Of a DNA stretch of 64,000 bases, positions 1-10,325 are shown one piece after another. The notes beneath the pieces were generated by a model. That model was not told the origin of the DNA, made no database searches, and saw only the letters and a program-made list of their open reading frames with translations. Each line of letters opens with the position of its first letter. The stretch's first letter is position 1. The stretch spans positions 5,642,001 through 5,706,000 of the forward strand of contig CM073193.1 of NCBI GenBank assembly GCA_037042915.1, read 5' to 3'. The translations under genes were made by a program, and so were the position numbers. Source of the DNA: Auricularia sp. M13 (taxonomy: Eukaryota > Basidiomycota > Agaricomycetes > Auriculariales > Auriculariaceae).

Positions 1-467
1 CCGTGTGATGACACTGAGCGGAGGTCACACGGGCATACTGTATACTGTCTTGGGGAAAGTCGCAGGTCTCGGTCTCCTTGCTACGAAATCTTTGCGCGCG
101 GCCCTGGGGAATTCTACATCTCCTGCAAGCCCTGCGCCCGGTCTGTGCTCGTCATAGGCCATTTGAACAGTGCAATTCTGACGCCGAGAACGTACTGCGC
201 GCCCGAGCACGTAGCAGCAGTCGATAATAACCTACTGTACCGCTGCGTAGACGCACTGTTCCCTCGCGGGAGCAGTCACATATCGATCTCACATCTGCGA
301 ACCACCGGGAGCGAGGAAGCCGTGCATTGCGAGTCTCCGGGTACTGTTCGGCGATAGTGCCTCATTATGCCTCAGTATGCAACTCGGAGACAGCAGCGAG
401 GGGAACGTTGCTTGCGACCTTTGCACCCTCCGGATGCGACAATCTGATCGTGGCTCATTTCTCTAGT

Positions 468-1055
468 TCAGGCGTCGGCGTCATGATCGTCTAAACCGCT
501 CCCAAATCGCGTCCCCGGCCCATGTGTTCCAAAGTCATCTCGATTGCGGCGCAGGTTCTCCTCGCCGTTGTACTCTACTCGCGCTACCTCCGGGACAGGC
601 AAATGCATACTACATGTGAAACCACAACCGTCATTCGCTCTCGCCTCGCGCACCTCTCCCTCCACCTACGTCTTTCGCGACAACCATAGACGTGTGAACG
701 GTTTGCCCGGCAATTCTGCTCGTCCTCGTGATGTGGTACTCCACCCGCACCCCGCGATTGAACACAGGCATGGCATATTGGCTGAAAGCTCCACGCGCAG
801 CTGGCGCAGCCTGCGCAGCCTGCACAGCCTCTGCCGGCATGGGGAAGGCTCGCTGTTACTCGCTCAATCGTGATCATACATACTACAGGAGTCTGGCTTA
901 CCGCCTCATACGGGACGCTCTCGGGATGCCTGGCTGCATAACTGTCGGCCTCGGAGCCCGTGGTATCCTTCGTGCTTACGGCGCAGGGCTGGAAACGTTG
1001 CACCGTGAGATCGAGAGACTCCTGAGGTGGCACAGTCTAAGCAGACTCACGCCAT
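468..1055 (-). CDS. Small multi-exon gene G1 (IR1 left copy), unknown function
   Basis: I do not recognise this protein. The reading is best seen in the other copy (21286-21875). There is an ATG followed at once by GTGAGT, a short exon, an exon rich in Ala/Gln that leads into a segment containing VFNRGVRVEYHITRTS, and a last exon starting MHLPVPEVARVEY and ending in an acidic tail DDHDADA. The last two introns (about 70 and 62 nt) have good GT/AG ends; the first intron boundary is uncertain. The product is about 110-125 residues, with no signal peptide or membrane segment. It is transcribed away from the G2/G3 pair in the same repeat arm. It could be a fragment of a larger family; no catalytic motif is visible. 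Confidence 0.4.
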
Positions 1056-1531
1056 GTGCAGTAACGATTTGTGAGGTTTCGTGAGCTTGGTGGGTCGGGG
1101 GGTAAAGTCGGGCTGACTGCGACTTGATTATTGGCGGCAATGCCGATGTCTAGCTGGAGACTGTTCGTCATCGGGGAATCACAGGTTGGCGGCGATGGCA
1201 CTCAGATTTTGCTGCCTGGGAATATATACGCGGCTTGGGCTCAAAAGACAGCTTGTCCGCCTCGAACAATGGTTCGCGTGAGATTCGTGGCACACAGAAT
1301 GCAACTAACGCAACGAAACGTCCTAGGCTATTCAAACGTGTATATTTGAGTTCACGATTACGAGAATGGGACTTTCATTTCCTGCAAGAAGCTGGACACC
1401 AAGCGAACGCCACATCGGAGCGGGGGTCGACACACGAAACCTTGTAGGATGTACACGCGTTTGAATGTGATTTCAAAGAAGAAGTGACAATCGATTATCG
1501 ACAAGCGCGTCTTCCTCCATATTGCCAGCCT

Positions 1532-1956
1532 TCACCACAAGAACAACCAGGCCAACCCAAGTCCCACAAGAATCCAAAACCCGAGCGAAATAAAGACCGT
1601 AATGCACGACGCTGCTATCGCTGAGTCCTGATCATGATCATTTGACTTTCGGAGATTAACCTTAAGCGCGACCGGCGCTCGCGAACGATTATAAGACTTA
1701 CCTCCGTGACATCGGTAGTAACACCGAAATGTAAGAGATGCGGACTTTCCTGTATGTGCGTCCCACGCGAGATCGTGGATTCGGTACCTGCTGCCTGTCA
1801 GATGGCTATCCGAATTTCCACAGACAACGCCGGACCGTTAGTTTCATTCACGACATCGTAGATCGTGCCGTCTGCGCTCGTCAGGCGCGAAAGAAGGATT
1901 CTGTGGCGCTTATCGAGTCCGCGCTCGGGATACTCGTCTTGTCCTCGACCAATCAT
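1532..1956 (-). CDS. G2, small protein with C-terminal membrane helix (IR1 left copy)
   Basis: Mirror copy of the gene at 20387-20811, where the exon map was worked out. It has three exons of 45, 16 and 42 codons plus stop, joined in phase 0, about 103 residues. The N-terminal part is charged (DKRHRILLSRL). The last exon ends in about 24 hydrophobic residues finishing LAWLFLW at the very C-terminus, as in tail-anchored proteins. Between this copy and the right copy there is an extra A and a missing GCT triplet, but both lie upstream of the ATG. A TATATAAG box (2004-2011, minus strand) sits about 48 bp before the ATG. It is divergent from G3 and appears to be its paralogue. Confidence 0.5.
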
Positions 1957-2213
1957 ATCGAGAGATTGTGGGAGTTTAGATCTTTTGGCCGCCTGAGGCA
2001 GCGCTTATATACCCCCCAGGCCCTTGATCAGCACTGAGGGCGCCGTCATAAGGCCCTATCTCAGCAACAAGCCTGGCTGTTGGCAGAACGCATCGCCACA
2101 GCACGGTTTGTCGATCCTCGGGAATTATTGCGCACAGGGTCCGGCCCGGAATTGCCCTATAAAGCAAGCCACGCAGAGGGGGAGGGCGCGCAGATTCTGT
2201 GGATAGCGACGAC
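1957..2213. promoter_or_regulatory. Compact divergent promoter of G2 and G3
   Basis: The 257 bp between the two start codons hold a TATATAAG box for G2 (2004-2011, read on the minus strand) and a TATAAAG box for G3 (2158-2164). Each is about 50 bp from its ATG. The same arrangement is repeated in the right arm at 20128-20386. Confidence 0.55.
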
Positions 2214-2671
2214 ATGTCCGAAATAGCACTCTCCTCAGCTGCGCCTACAGGGCCTAAGAGCAAGAGTCAGGAAGTAGAAAATGAATCTGCAAAGCGTCAC
2301 AAACTACTGTTCAGGAGGGGTTACAACCATGGCACGGGGGAGCTGGGATATGCCATTACCAGCGAAGCGGACGGTAGCTACAGCTTGCTGCACTCCTCAT
2401 GGTGCAGGAATAACATAGACGACAGATTTATCACTAATAATTGCGCGTGAGATTCGCGTCGTAGATAGTCACGGCGAACTATCAGTTGAGCTCTATACGG
2501 ACATGACTGAGGTATGCATTCGCCGTTCTTGTTCCCCGGGGGGCTGACCTATCTCAGCCGGGACTGATGGTCAGGCGGGTGTCAAAGGATATCTTAAACT
2601 GTCAGTTCGTCACCATCATGGTTGCAGTGCTGCTTATGGCAGGAAGTGTGACTCTGTGGCTATGGAAGTGA
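2214..2671 (+). CDS. G3, small tail-anchored-type protein (IR1 left copy)
   Basis: Three exons with matching phases: 2214-2373, 2426-2511 and 2558-2671, with introns of 52 and 46 nt (GTAGCT...GACAG, GTATGC...CTCAG). This gives about 119 residues. The N-terminus is Ser/Ala-rich and followed by SAKRHKLLFRRG; the middle exon reads ...IRVVDSHGELSVELYTDMTE. The last exon has a hydrophobic stretch (FVTIMVAVLLMAGSV) ending TLWLWK. The KRH[KR][LI]L block, the V-V-x-x-x-G-x-L-S block, the exon ending TD[MV]TE and the Trp-rich hydrophobic end are shared with G2, so the two are probably paralogues. I infer a C-terminally membrane-anchored protein facing the cytosol; no function is evident. A TATA box lies 50 bp before the ATG. 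Confidence 0.55.
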
Positions 2672-3044
2672 TGTAGGGTGTACATGATGTAGATGGTAAT
2701 TAGCGAGTAATGGACAATTTTTGGAATTCAAAGTAAAGGTCGGCAGACAGACTACGGAGCTCGATGCCAGCTTCCAGGCCTACGACGCGGAATCCTCACT
2801 CAACACTGGGATATATCTGTGATCCGCGCCGACAGATTGCTCAACAGCGGATTCTTACAGATTCTCATGTCAGTGCGGAACTCCTCCAAGCGCTACTAGG
2901 TGACATACGGCTCGGAGCTCCTACGTATATGAACAGGAACTTCCTAAGCAGCTGAAGCCGTTCACGTGACGAATGAGAGCGGGGCATGCGGGCACTGCTT
3001 TGGGGCTGGGCGCAGCGCTTCGCAGGTGGCGGTCCAGATCAGAT

Positions 3045-3110
3045 GAGAAGCGCAACGATTGGCGATCCTTGCAGGGGTTGACGAACATTCCCTGTTAGTG
3101 ACGGCGGTTG
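3045..3110. repeat. Diverged copy of zinc-finger-gene upstream module
   Basis: The segment has a degenerate form of the sequence that precedes the C2H2 genes (motif around GCAGGGGTTGRCGAACATTC, followed by a loosely matching GACGGCGGTTGA). It lies exactly where the high identity of IR1 ends. The full motif recurs at 3190-3240, 19255-19310 (minus) and 37535-37585. Confidence 0.6.
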
Positions 3111-3189
3111 AATACATCCGGGACACGCGCCAAGAGTATAGAGAAATCAGGGGAAGCGCAGCGATTGGGATTCATCATCATCATCAGCA

Positions 3190-3460
3190 GCGATTGGCAA
3201 TCCGTGCAGGGGTTGGCGAATCTTCGCCGATCCCTGGTGCCGGCGTTGACCGAGGCGCGCTTCGCCAAGCGCGCAACGACTATGCATAATTCAAGATGCG
3301 GCCAGCGTATATGTAGGCGGCTCTGCGCTTTTCCATTTGCTTCGTACCTCGCACCGCGCTTCAGTACGACGGCAGGATGCCCGAAATGGGCACTGACAAG
3401 GTGCGCTGCCAGCCTCCGGGTCATGCGTTCAACTGCTGACTCGCCGTTCCGGCTGAAACT
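3190..3460 (+). pseudogene. Orphan 5' end of a C2H2-gene paralogue
   Basis: This stretch aligns with the promoter, first exon and first intron of the zinc-finger genes at 19127 (minus) and 37723 (plus). The GCAGGGGTTGGCGAA..TTCGCC motif comes first. A short ATG exon then reads M-P-E-M-G-T-D-K, against the GRISRKSTDK and GKISCQRTNK starts of the other two. A donor-like GTGCGC and a TGCAACTGCTGAC-like branch region follow (here TTCAACTGCTGAC). The expected intron AG acceptor is TTCCGG here, so the splice is lost, and downstream homology stops as the RhoGEF gene begins. It is a stranded gene start, probably left at a rearrangement breakpoint. Confidence 0.6.
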
Positions 3461-3594
3461 CTCACTGTGCTGTATCCGGATGGCCAGTCAACATGTACTC
3501 ATGCTTACAGGTCGACGCTGATTACGGTAGGCTTTCTCGCTGTTGTCGACAATGTCTAAAGTTACCACTGATGAACCATCCACGCAGGACGTCC

Positions 3595-5198
3595 ATGCAC
3601 TTGAGCACGCTTCGGTACGTCCGTGAGGGCGCGCGCTCGCAGTTACTTATCGACGCTAAGCCTATTTCCGAGCTACCATACGTCGACTCTGCCAGATCCC
3701 CGGCGAACGACCCACCGTCACTTCCAAGGCCGCGAAAGTCATATTCCGAATCTGAACGTAGACTGCATGCGCTCCTCGAAATAGTGCACTCCGAGCAGGC
3801 TTACGTCAGCTACCTCGCCACTTTGAATCACATCTATCTTGCCCGCTTACCATCTGTACTGCCCAAAAGGTCTGGGCTTGTGGCGCGCAACTCTGCCGAT
3901 CTGCTGGCCTTCCATACGGCATTCGCGCGTAAGCTATCCCTCATTGGCTCCTGCGCTGAAGACGAGGTCGAGGACGCCATTCAGACCATTGCGCAGGCCT
4001 TCATCGATTCGGTGGGTTCAATCTGTCCGGTGCGGTAGGGCGCAGTGCGCTCATTGTTAGCAGGCGTCAGATTTCTCGCTTTACATACCGTATTGCCATG
4101 GTCACTTGGCTGCGGCTGAGGCTCTCCGTCACGTCGGACGACGAGTACAATTCTCCGAGTTTGAGAGAATTTGTGCAACGGCTGCCTCCGCCCTCCAGCT
4201 TCAACAGCATCCTGCCGCTGCCCCGGCGGTATCCACCTTAAGGTTCTCCTCTCTCGGTTCATTCTTATTCCGCAAGAGCCGCCGGGCATCCCCAAGTACA
4301 TCTGCCTTCGCCACTTTCCTGTCCCACGCAAGCTGTGACCCAGCATCGAGCACCCCCCACCCTTTCCGTGCCACCAAGGGCGCTCCGCTTTGCTGACCTT
4401 CTCATTAAACCCGTACAACGTATATGCCGATATCCCCTTTTGCTGTCCCAGCTCGCGTCCGCCTCCTCCGGTGAGCCATTGGCACCCTTGAAGAGAGATG
4501 ACGATCTCATCCATTCTCAGGACCGGGAAAGGATTTGTTACCCAATGCGATTCAGGCCATGCGATCTGCTGCTCAAGCCGCAGACGAGGCAATTCATGAA
4601 GCGGAATTCGCCTTTCACTCGCAGCTCATACGTACTCGTATCGGTTTCAGCGTCGCGCGAATCTTCGGGCGCAAAAGGTTTGCCCATCTGCCAGTTTTAA
4701 GAGCCTGTCCGCAATTGTTGACTGGCGTCTAGTCGCTTCCCATCGCGTTCGATGAAAGCTCAGGGTGCAGCCTTTCATTGCAGGTCTTCGAGCTCGAATG
4801 TGACGCGGGCAGTCCGTCGGAGTCCGCCGAGTTGCAGCCTTCCGAACGGAACGGGTTCCTCTTTGTCTGCTGGGTCGACATCGACCTCCACAGACGCGGA
4901 TCATACTTCTCAGCCGCGCTGGGATAGTCGAAGAGGAAGCCTCTCGAGCATACCTCAATTTCCGTTGCCCGTTTCCCTCAGTGACTGGGACGTGACCACG
5001 ACTTTACGGCGTATCGAGGGTCCGTCGATTACCAGCACTGGGGTGTTACGACGTGCAAATACATTCCCGCCGCGGAGCGCGGCCCCAGCGTCACGATGCG
5101 GCAGTTCTAACCCGCCGCTCAGTACGAGCTCAGGTTGGGACGGGCCTGTCACACCAAGTAGCGATAACGTCCTGGGAACCCTCGAGCTTTACCCGTAG
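3595..5198 (+). CDS. Dbl-homology (DH) RhoGEF, several exons
   Basis: DH domain of a Rho-family guanine nucleotide exchange factor, which would activate Rho/Cdc42/Rac GTPases at membranes. Exon 3595-4011 holds conserved region 1 (ALLEIVHSEQAYVSYL). A 52-nt phase-0 intron (4012-4063) leads to DFSLYIPYCHGHLAAAEAL...FERICA (region 2). After one or two further introns comes ADLLIKPVQRICRYPLLLSQL (region 3), the most diagnostic DH helix. A GTGAGC intron then joins it to PGKDLLPNAIQAM. The C-terminal part (to 5198) is Ser/Pro-rich and I see no convincing PH domain. An alternative start is ATG 3552, but it needs a 28-nt intron. At about 450 residues it is short for a fungal RhoGEF and may be truncated at the 3' side, where the tandem duplication begins. 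Confidence 0.75.
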
Positions 5199-5769
5199 TT
5201 GCGGCGGACAAATTGCATTTCCCGTAGCGTCTGTCCATTGCACGTTTCCTTGAATAGCAGTGCCTTCAATAGTTTTCGATCACCCTGTGCTACACGAAAC
5301 CTCTTCCCTGTCTTTAGCAAAATAGTAATTGTACCTTCCGTATTCCGGCCAAATCAACAGTGACCAGATGTCGGGGAGTCACATTTGATGAGAGTTATCC
5401 TCCGTTCGTTGGATTGGAAGCACCGTGGGCGATTAGCGCTTCCGCGCGTGCACGTTTCGCGTCAGGCGGATCCATGAAGAGAGCGGTACTCTTGAAGAGA
5501 GTCGCGAGGCGAGGCTCGCCCTCACGGCAAGCATCGCGCGATAGCAAACAGTCATGTGGCACGGCCGAGGTCGAGCGAGGCGGACTTGGCGCGTGATAAG
5601 GACGCTGCGCGCGAGGGCCGTTGGCGTGGAGTCCGTCTCACGGCGCGCTTCTCTGGGAATCCCCCATATATCTCCGCTAGCGTTCAGCGATGTGCTGAGC
5701 CGACGGTCAGCTGGTGCGCGCCGTCCGCCAGTTGAAGCTGGCATCGCCGCGGTAGCTGATAAGGACGAC

Positions 5770-5960
5770 TTGGGCAGAAGCTCGCGCGAATGTTCTTCAA
5801 CACCGCATTCATCCAGCTCACAATCATCACACAATCGGGTATCGAGCCTTCCACGGAGATTGGAATATATGTGGACCTGCAAGGAAAAGGTCTGGGAGGC
5901 AAGAAGGCATTTTTTGGCGTGCAATGGCACTGATATTCAAGCTTCAAGACAGGTCGTCTA
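5770..5960 (+). CDS. Possible exon in tandem unit (copy 1), unknown
   Basis: A coding-like stretch reads GRLGQKLARMFFNTAFIQL..., then EIGIYVDLQGKGLGGKKAF. In copy 1 a run of six T gives an early stop after GVQWH. In copy 2 (five T) the frame goes on to ACNGTDIQASRQVV and stops. The exon start is not fixed and no upstream exon is clear. The sequence is not recognised. Confidence 0.25.
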
Positions 5961-6204
5961 GCGGAAGCACGATGCACGGCTTGGAATTGTATTCTTTATA
6001 GCAGCTGGAGCAAGACATCCACACTTGAATGTCTTCCAAAGACCTGTTCTGCGAATTCTGAACTGACACCGACCGCTATCATGCCCGGTAGTCTTTCAGC
6101 GCATGCGACGAGCCACAACCTCACACGCAAGGCAGTCTGGACTACTCTGAGGGAAATTATAGCCACGGTCATTCAGCCCGGTGTGTAGCGCCACGGCCGG
6201 ACGT

Positions 6205-6610
6205 TCGAGCGGCCAGCGCTGGCTCAAGCAAGCGGCGAGCGCCAGCGTCACTCGTAGGGCTACTTGGTAGCGGGTATCCGGTATTTTCTGGGTTTCAGGT
6301 GCATGGATAGCAGTATACCCCAGTGCGCGCGGCGCCCAGGATGGAATGGAAAGGTAGGTAGGTAAAGGAGAAAATCGGAGGACAAGACACGGTTCGGCTT
6401 GCTCCGAACTCCGACGGTATCCTTCTTGCCCGCACCGGAACGTCAGCTTGCTCGCACTGCTGTTCATCGCGCAGGAGATCTTATCAAAAGGCTGAACCAT
6501 CAGGGCTGGGGAGTGGCGCGGGTGGATGACTCATGCGACCAAGTCGCCCTTCATGCACAGCGTGCAAGCCTGCATTCGTGGGCGTTGCGTGATCGTGAGC
6601 TCTTACGTGA
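6205..6610 (-). repeat. Dispersed repeat R1, copy a (inside tandem copy 1)
   Basis: Reverse-oriented, truncated copy of a repeat also at 10326-10731, 22355-23155, 31925-32735, 35878-36290 and 44325-44990. Shared landmarks include CACTCGTAGGGCTACTTGGTAGCG, GACAAGRCACGGTTCGGCTT and the ACTCCGACGGTA block, and a GCGACCAAGTCGCCCTTCAYGCACAGCGTG block near the end. Confidence 0.85.
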
Positions 6611-7091
6611 GTAAACCGCATCCAATGGGTTCGAAAGACGCGGTAGAGGCGGAGGGTCAATTGCGCGTCCTGTATTCAGGCTCAAACTGGCCCGTAGCGG
6701 CTGCTGCTATAATAATATCGACCACATTCTGCAACCGCCAAGGGCGCGCGCCCGCGGGGATTTTGACCGCCAGGCGCAGCCGATGACCTCTCCGTCTCCT
6801 TAGCCATGCGGCCTGCTAGATCAAACTGACTAAATCTTCTATGTGCGCTCACATTGGCACTGTACAAGTCCCATCCCCCGTTTTGGCACCGTATTGTGCG
6901 AACACAGTGTAGGCTCCATGTCCTGGCATAACTGGCCCCTAGTCGTGGCCCAAGTCCTCGGTTTTTACGATGTCATGGACGACTGGTTCAGAACTGGTCG
7001 AGTGTGTATTCGCATGAAAGTATGTGTCCGAGAAGAGTCGCCATAGATATCTCACTTGGACCTGTATCCTGGACTCGTAGCCTTCGCCTGA

Positions 7092-8489
7092 TCAAGCCAG
7101 CTCGCCGAGCGGCTGCGCCGCCAACGTAACGCACGGAATTATGGTTCCATCCGGCAGCCTCGCGCCGATAATCACGTCGCCAGGAAAACGCAGCTGCCGG
7201 CCATTATGAGGACATGTCAATGGACGAGCAAGCGTCCACTCACAGTTTCTCTGTCATAGTAAGGCGCTTCAGCAGACGTCATTACGATGGAGACGATCGA
7301 TTCCACGGTCACATTGTCGTCCACGAGGTTCTACTCCGTGGATTAACGCACGTCGTGGCTTTCGATGCGCCTGTTGACGTACTGCGAGTGCTTTAAGGAC
7401 GACACGGGCGGGATTCCACTTGATCACATGGCAGGAGGGAAAATTTAGCTCCACGGTCTGCACGGCGTTCAGCTCGGTTTAGTTGGCACGCTCAGGAACT
7501 CACCATGGCAAGGAAACGAACTCTGGCTTCGCTAACTCCCAAATAATCAAGGAGTTCCTTTCCTTTCAACCTGCCGCCCTGCTTGGCGATTGCGCGCGGT
7601 ACCTCGTGGACATCTTGGGTACGGACATCCTGGGTACGGACGTCCTGGGTACGGACATTCTGCGTACGGACGTCCTTTTGCCCAGCCCCTCCAGGAAGGC
7701 TTCGAGATGTGGGAGTTTGGGAGTATGGGGGAATGTCTCAAGAATACACCCCTACGTCGGAATCGTGAGATTTCGCCGTCGCTGAGGAACGGTCACATAC
7801 GGTCTCTCCTGCCCCTCCCGTTAGGCCGCGGAAGGCCGCTATGAGACCTAGGCCGAGCTCTAGTTCACTGGCGGTTCCCTTTCTGTAGTCTTGTCAAGAT
7901 ATTATCTTTGAGATGGCTACGCAATGATGCATACGGTTTGTTGGCATCGGGGCTCCTTGCCGAAGAGTCCGATTGCACAGGCATCTACACACGAACTCAG
8001 ACGTTGCAAGAACGAGTGCGAAACTACCCACCTTGGTTGCTTTTGGCATCGTCTTGGCACACAGACGTTACAGAGGAAAGGCAAGGGCGAGAGAGACCCC
8101 GGAGTCGGAGAACGAACCCTGGGAGGGGAACAAAGCAACGATTGCCGTATCGCAGATCCGTCTTGTCTCCGATTGCAGCCGACGCACATAGGGAAATCGA
8201 GTGCTTCAACTTCAAGTCTCCGCAGGCATTCCAGCTGCACGGAGTTAACCAGGTTATGCGTCGCCCCGTAAAGCACAAGAACACCCGATCGGTGCGTGAA
8301 CAGGATGAAATTGAGTATTTTGGTAGCATATTGCACGAGATTTACCGCAGCTAACCGTGGCAGGATGCTGAAGCTGGGATCGTAATGGGCGCCAATGATG
8401 CTGAAGCTGGGATCGTAACCGGCGCCAATGACGCGTACATGAGTACGATCAAGGCGTTCGGAAGCGTTCGGATGATCTTCATGCGGCAT
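7092..8489 (-). CDS. Multi-exon gene T, copy 1 (frameshifted relative to copy 2)
   Basis: Unknown protein read on the minus strand. The four 3' exons are well defined. An exon holding pentapeptide repeats (R-T-Q-D-V, encoded by the 15-bp tandem repeat at 7605-7672) and GKELLDYLGVSEARVRFLAM is followed by a 46-nt intron. Then come VELNFPSCHVIKWNPARVVLKALA, a 52-nt intron, NLVDDNVTVESIVSIVMTSA..YYDRET, a 47-nt intron, and RFPGDVIIGARLPDGTIIPC..LGELA-stop at 7092. Upstream, a 33-bp duplication (8364-8433) encodes a doubled IIGAxYDPSFS motif. In this copy a T4 run (A4 on the coding strand) near 7676 shifts the frame; copy 2 has T5 and stays open. No family is recognised. Confidence 0.45.
7605..7675. 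repeat. 15-bp tandem repeat inside gene T (copy 1)
   Basis: About four and a half head-to-tail copies of GGTACGGACATCCTG with minor variation. On the coding (minus) strand it encodes a T-Q-D-V-R pentapeptide array. The same array is present in copy 2 at 11726-11797. Confidence 0.9.
8364..8433. repeat. 33-bp direct duplication
   Basis: Two adjacent near-identical 33-bp units around GATGCTGAAGCTGGGATCGT. They encode a repeated 11-residue motif on the minus strand of gene T. The pair is also present at 12486-12555 in tandem copy 2. Confidence 0.9.
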
Positions 8490-8548
8490 GACGATCAGTG
8501 GCTCCTAGAGATTCGAGATTCGAGGAGGAATGAAAAAACCGAGCGTCA

Positions 8549-9531
8549 CTAGATGTTAAACAAAAGCGGCAGGGTTCTGGGAGGGACATAGACCTTGGTT
8601 GACTGGAAGTGTCCTCGGATGGGAGGGCTCGATTTTATCAGCTGTGCCGGGGTCGCCAGCGGTTCTGCGCGCTCATTCTCGCTCACGAAGCTCGAATAAA
8701 ACGGACGAGTTTCCCCCGTCGAGTTATTTGGCATACGGGACAATTTGGTCATGGGCCCGCGCCACCCGAATCCCGCGCACTTTCTGTACCGGCGAAGCGC
8801 GCCGGTAGTCGGAGCACTCGGACTTTGACCCCGGTTTCCTCATGATGAGGTTCCTGCAGTTTGCAGTCAGGGCAGCGAATCTGAGCGTCGAAAATGCGGC
8901 AAGGAAAACGAGCTCTCCATTACAGACACAAGTATGCTAGAAGAGTAAACGAAGCAGTCGAAAAGGCAGTATAAGAGTCGAGCGGCGATATTGTGGTAAA
9001 TGCGCCACCACGGTGTGCGCTGTAGCCTTGAACGGATCGCCCCACATCATCAATATCGGATCGTCTTTCGACGACGGAACCCTTGGTCATCTCGTGCAGT
9101 CTGAGACCCTGTTCAAGGTCATCAGTGTATTCGGTTTGATGCTAAGCAAACACGAACCCGTCTTACAGAGATATGCGTTACAGCGCGGATACGATTTACA
9201 TACTTGCCGGCGAGTAGGTCCAGACTGACCCAAAGAAGCACCCCCTGGACAAGCGGATGAAAATTTACTATTCATGGTGCTCTATATCTCACACCTCTAT
9301 TTGATTATTCTCAGCGATACAATGGACTGTCACCCAAATACTTTGCAGTAGAATGTCCTGCTCATCATCCCGCGCGCGAGCCGTCCCTCCATTCAATCCA
9401 TTCTTCCCATGGCTCAATTGGGCGTCCATACAATGCTCTGCCTGGAATCTTGCACAGACCCGTTGACCTGCAGTTACAAGCCTCCTACATGCCTGTCGTG
9501 CCGCGCCGCCTAACACGGGACACGCTGTCAT
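8549..9531 (-). CDS. Further minus-strand exons in tandem copy 1, unknown
   Basis: Several coding-like minus-strand segments lie upstream of gene T. One contains HEMTKGSVVERRSDIDDVGRS, preceded by a GTAAGA...GAACAG intron. One contains a CxxC pair (CRIFDAQIRCPDCKL) and runs to VLRLPARFAGTESAR. One, ending in FVSENERAEPLATPAQ...IRGHFQSTK, is open in this copy, whereas a lost G breaks it in copy 2. They may be the 5' exons of gene T or a separate gene; I could not join them with confidence. Confidence 0.3.
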
Positions 9532-9893
9532 CAGAAAAATACATTCCTGAGATGATTTGAATATTTAGCATGTCCTAAATTCAAGGTTGAGTTGCGTACC
9601 GCCAAAAGTGTCGCGTCATGAATGAAGTCCGACAGTGGCTCGCCCTCACGGCAAGCATCGCGCGATAGCAAACAGTCATGTGGCACGGCCGAGGTCGAGC
9701 GAGGCGGACTTGGCGCGTGATAAGGACGCTGCGCGCGAGGGCCGTTGGCGTGGAGTCCGTCTCACGGCGCGCTTCTCTGGGAATCCCCCATATATCTCCG
9801 CTAGCGTTCAGCGATGTGCTGAGCCGACGGTCAGCTGGTGCGCGCCGTCCGCCAGTTGAAGCTGGCATCGCCGCGGTAGCTGATAAGGACGAC

Positions 9894-10084
9894 TTGGGCA
9901 GAAGCTCGCGCGAATGTTCTTCAACACCGCATTCATCCAGCTCACAATCATCACACAATCGGGTATCGAGCCTTCCACGGAGATTGGAATATATGTGGAC
10001 CTGCAAGGAAAAGGTCTGGGAGGCAAGAAGGCATTTTTGGCGTGCAATGGCACTGATATTCAAGCTTCAAGACAGGTCGTCTAG
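9894..10084 (+). CDS. Possible exon in tandem unit (copy 2)
   Basis: Counterpart of 5770-5960 with a T5 run, so the frame runs through YVDLQGKGLGGKKAFLACNG to QASRQVV-stop. Unknown function, and the exon start is unclear. Confidence 0.25.
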
Positions 10085-10325
10085 CGGAAGCACGATGCAC
10101 GGCTTGGAATTGTATTCTTTATAGCAGCTGGAGCAAGACATCCACACTTGAATGTCTTCCAAAGACCTGTTCTGCGAATTCTGAACTGACACCGACCGCT
10201 ATCATGCCCGGTAGTCTTTCAGCGCATGCGACGAGCCACAACCTCACACGCAAGGCAGTCTGGACTACTCTGAGGGAAATTATAGCCACGGTCATTCAGC
10301 CCGGTGTGTAGCGCCACGGCCGGAC

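Larger units (their letters stand above)
1..3045. repeat. Left arm of large inverted repeat IR1
   Basis: Positions 1-3045 are the near-identical reverse complement of 19310-22342 (position 1 pairs with 22342, 1956 with 20387, 2940 with 19401). The arms differ only by scattered single-base changes and a few small indels, including about 18 extra bases near 3000 in this arm. Beyond ~3045 similarity continues but is clearly more diverged. The arm starts at the window edge, so it may continue to the left. It carries genes G1, G2 and G3, described separately. Confidence 0.95.
5513..9636. repeat. Tandem duplication, copy 1 (4,124 bp)
   Basis: 5513-9636 and 9637-13757 are head-to-tail copies with no spacer. 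Copy 1 ends ...CGACAGT and copy 2 starts at once with GGCTCGCC. I count about six differences, mostly changes in homopolymer length (T6/T5 near 5912, A4/A3 near 6485, T4/T5 near 7676, C5/C4 near 8714), so identity is about 99.8%. The unit contains one R1 repeat and the coding exons described below. Confidence 0.95.

Noticed and set aside
3168-3188. CATCATCATCATCAGCAG microsatellite as a feature of interest
   Set aside because: Too short to be informative; likely a simple expansion between two copies of the upstream module.
5770-5937. FFNTAFI...EIGIYVDL as part of a PTEN-type C2 domain
   Set aside because: Only a few residues suggest it, no phosphatase signature is present upstream, and the exon is not anchored.
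8520-8752. 67-codon minus-strand frame taken as a stand-alone gene
   Set aside because: Its end is not preceded by a clear start, and copy 2 breaks it. Better treated as a possible exon.
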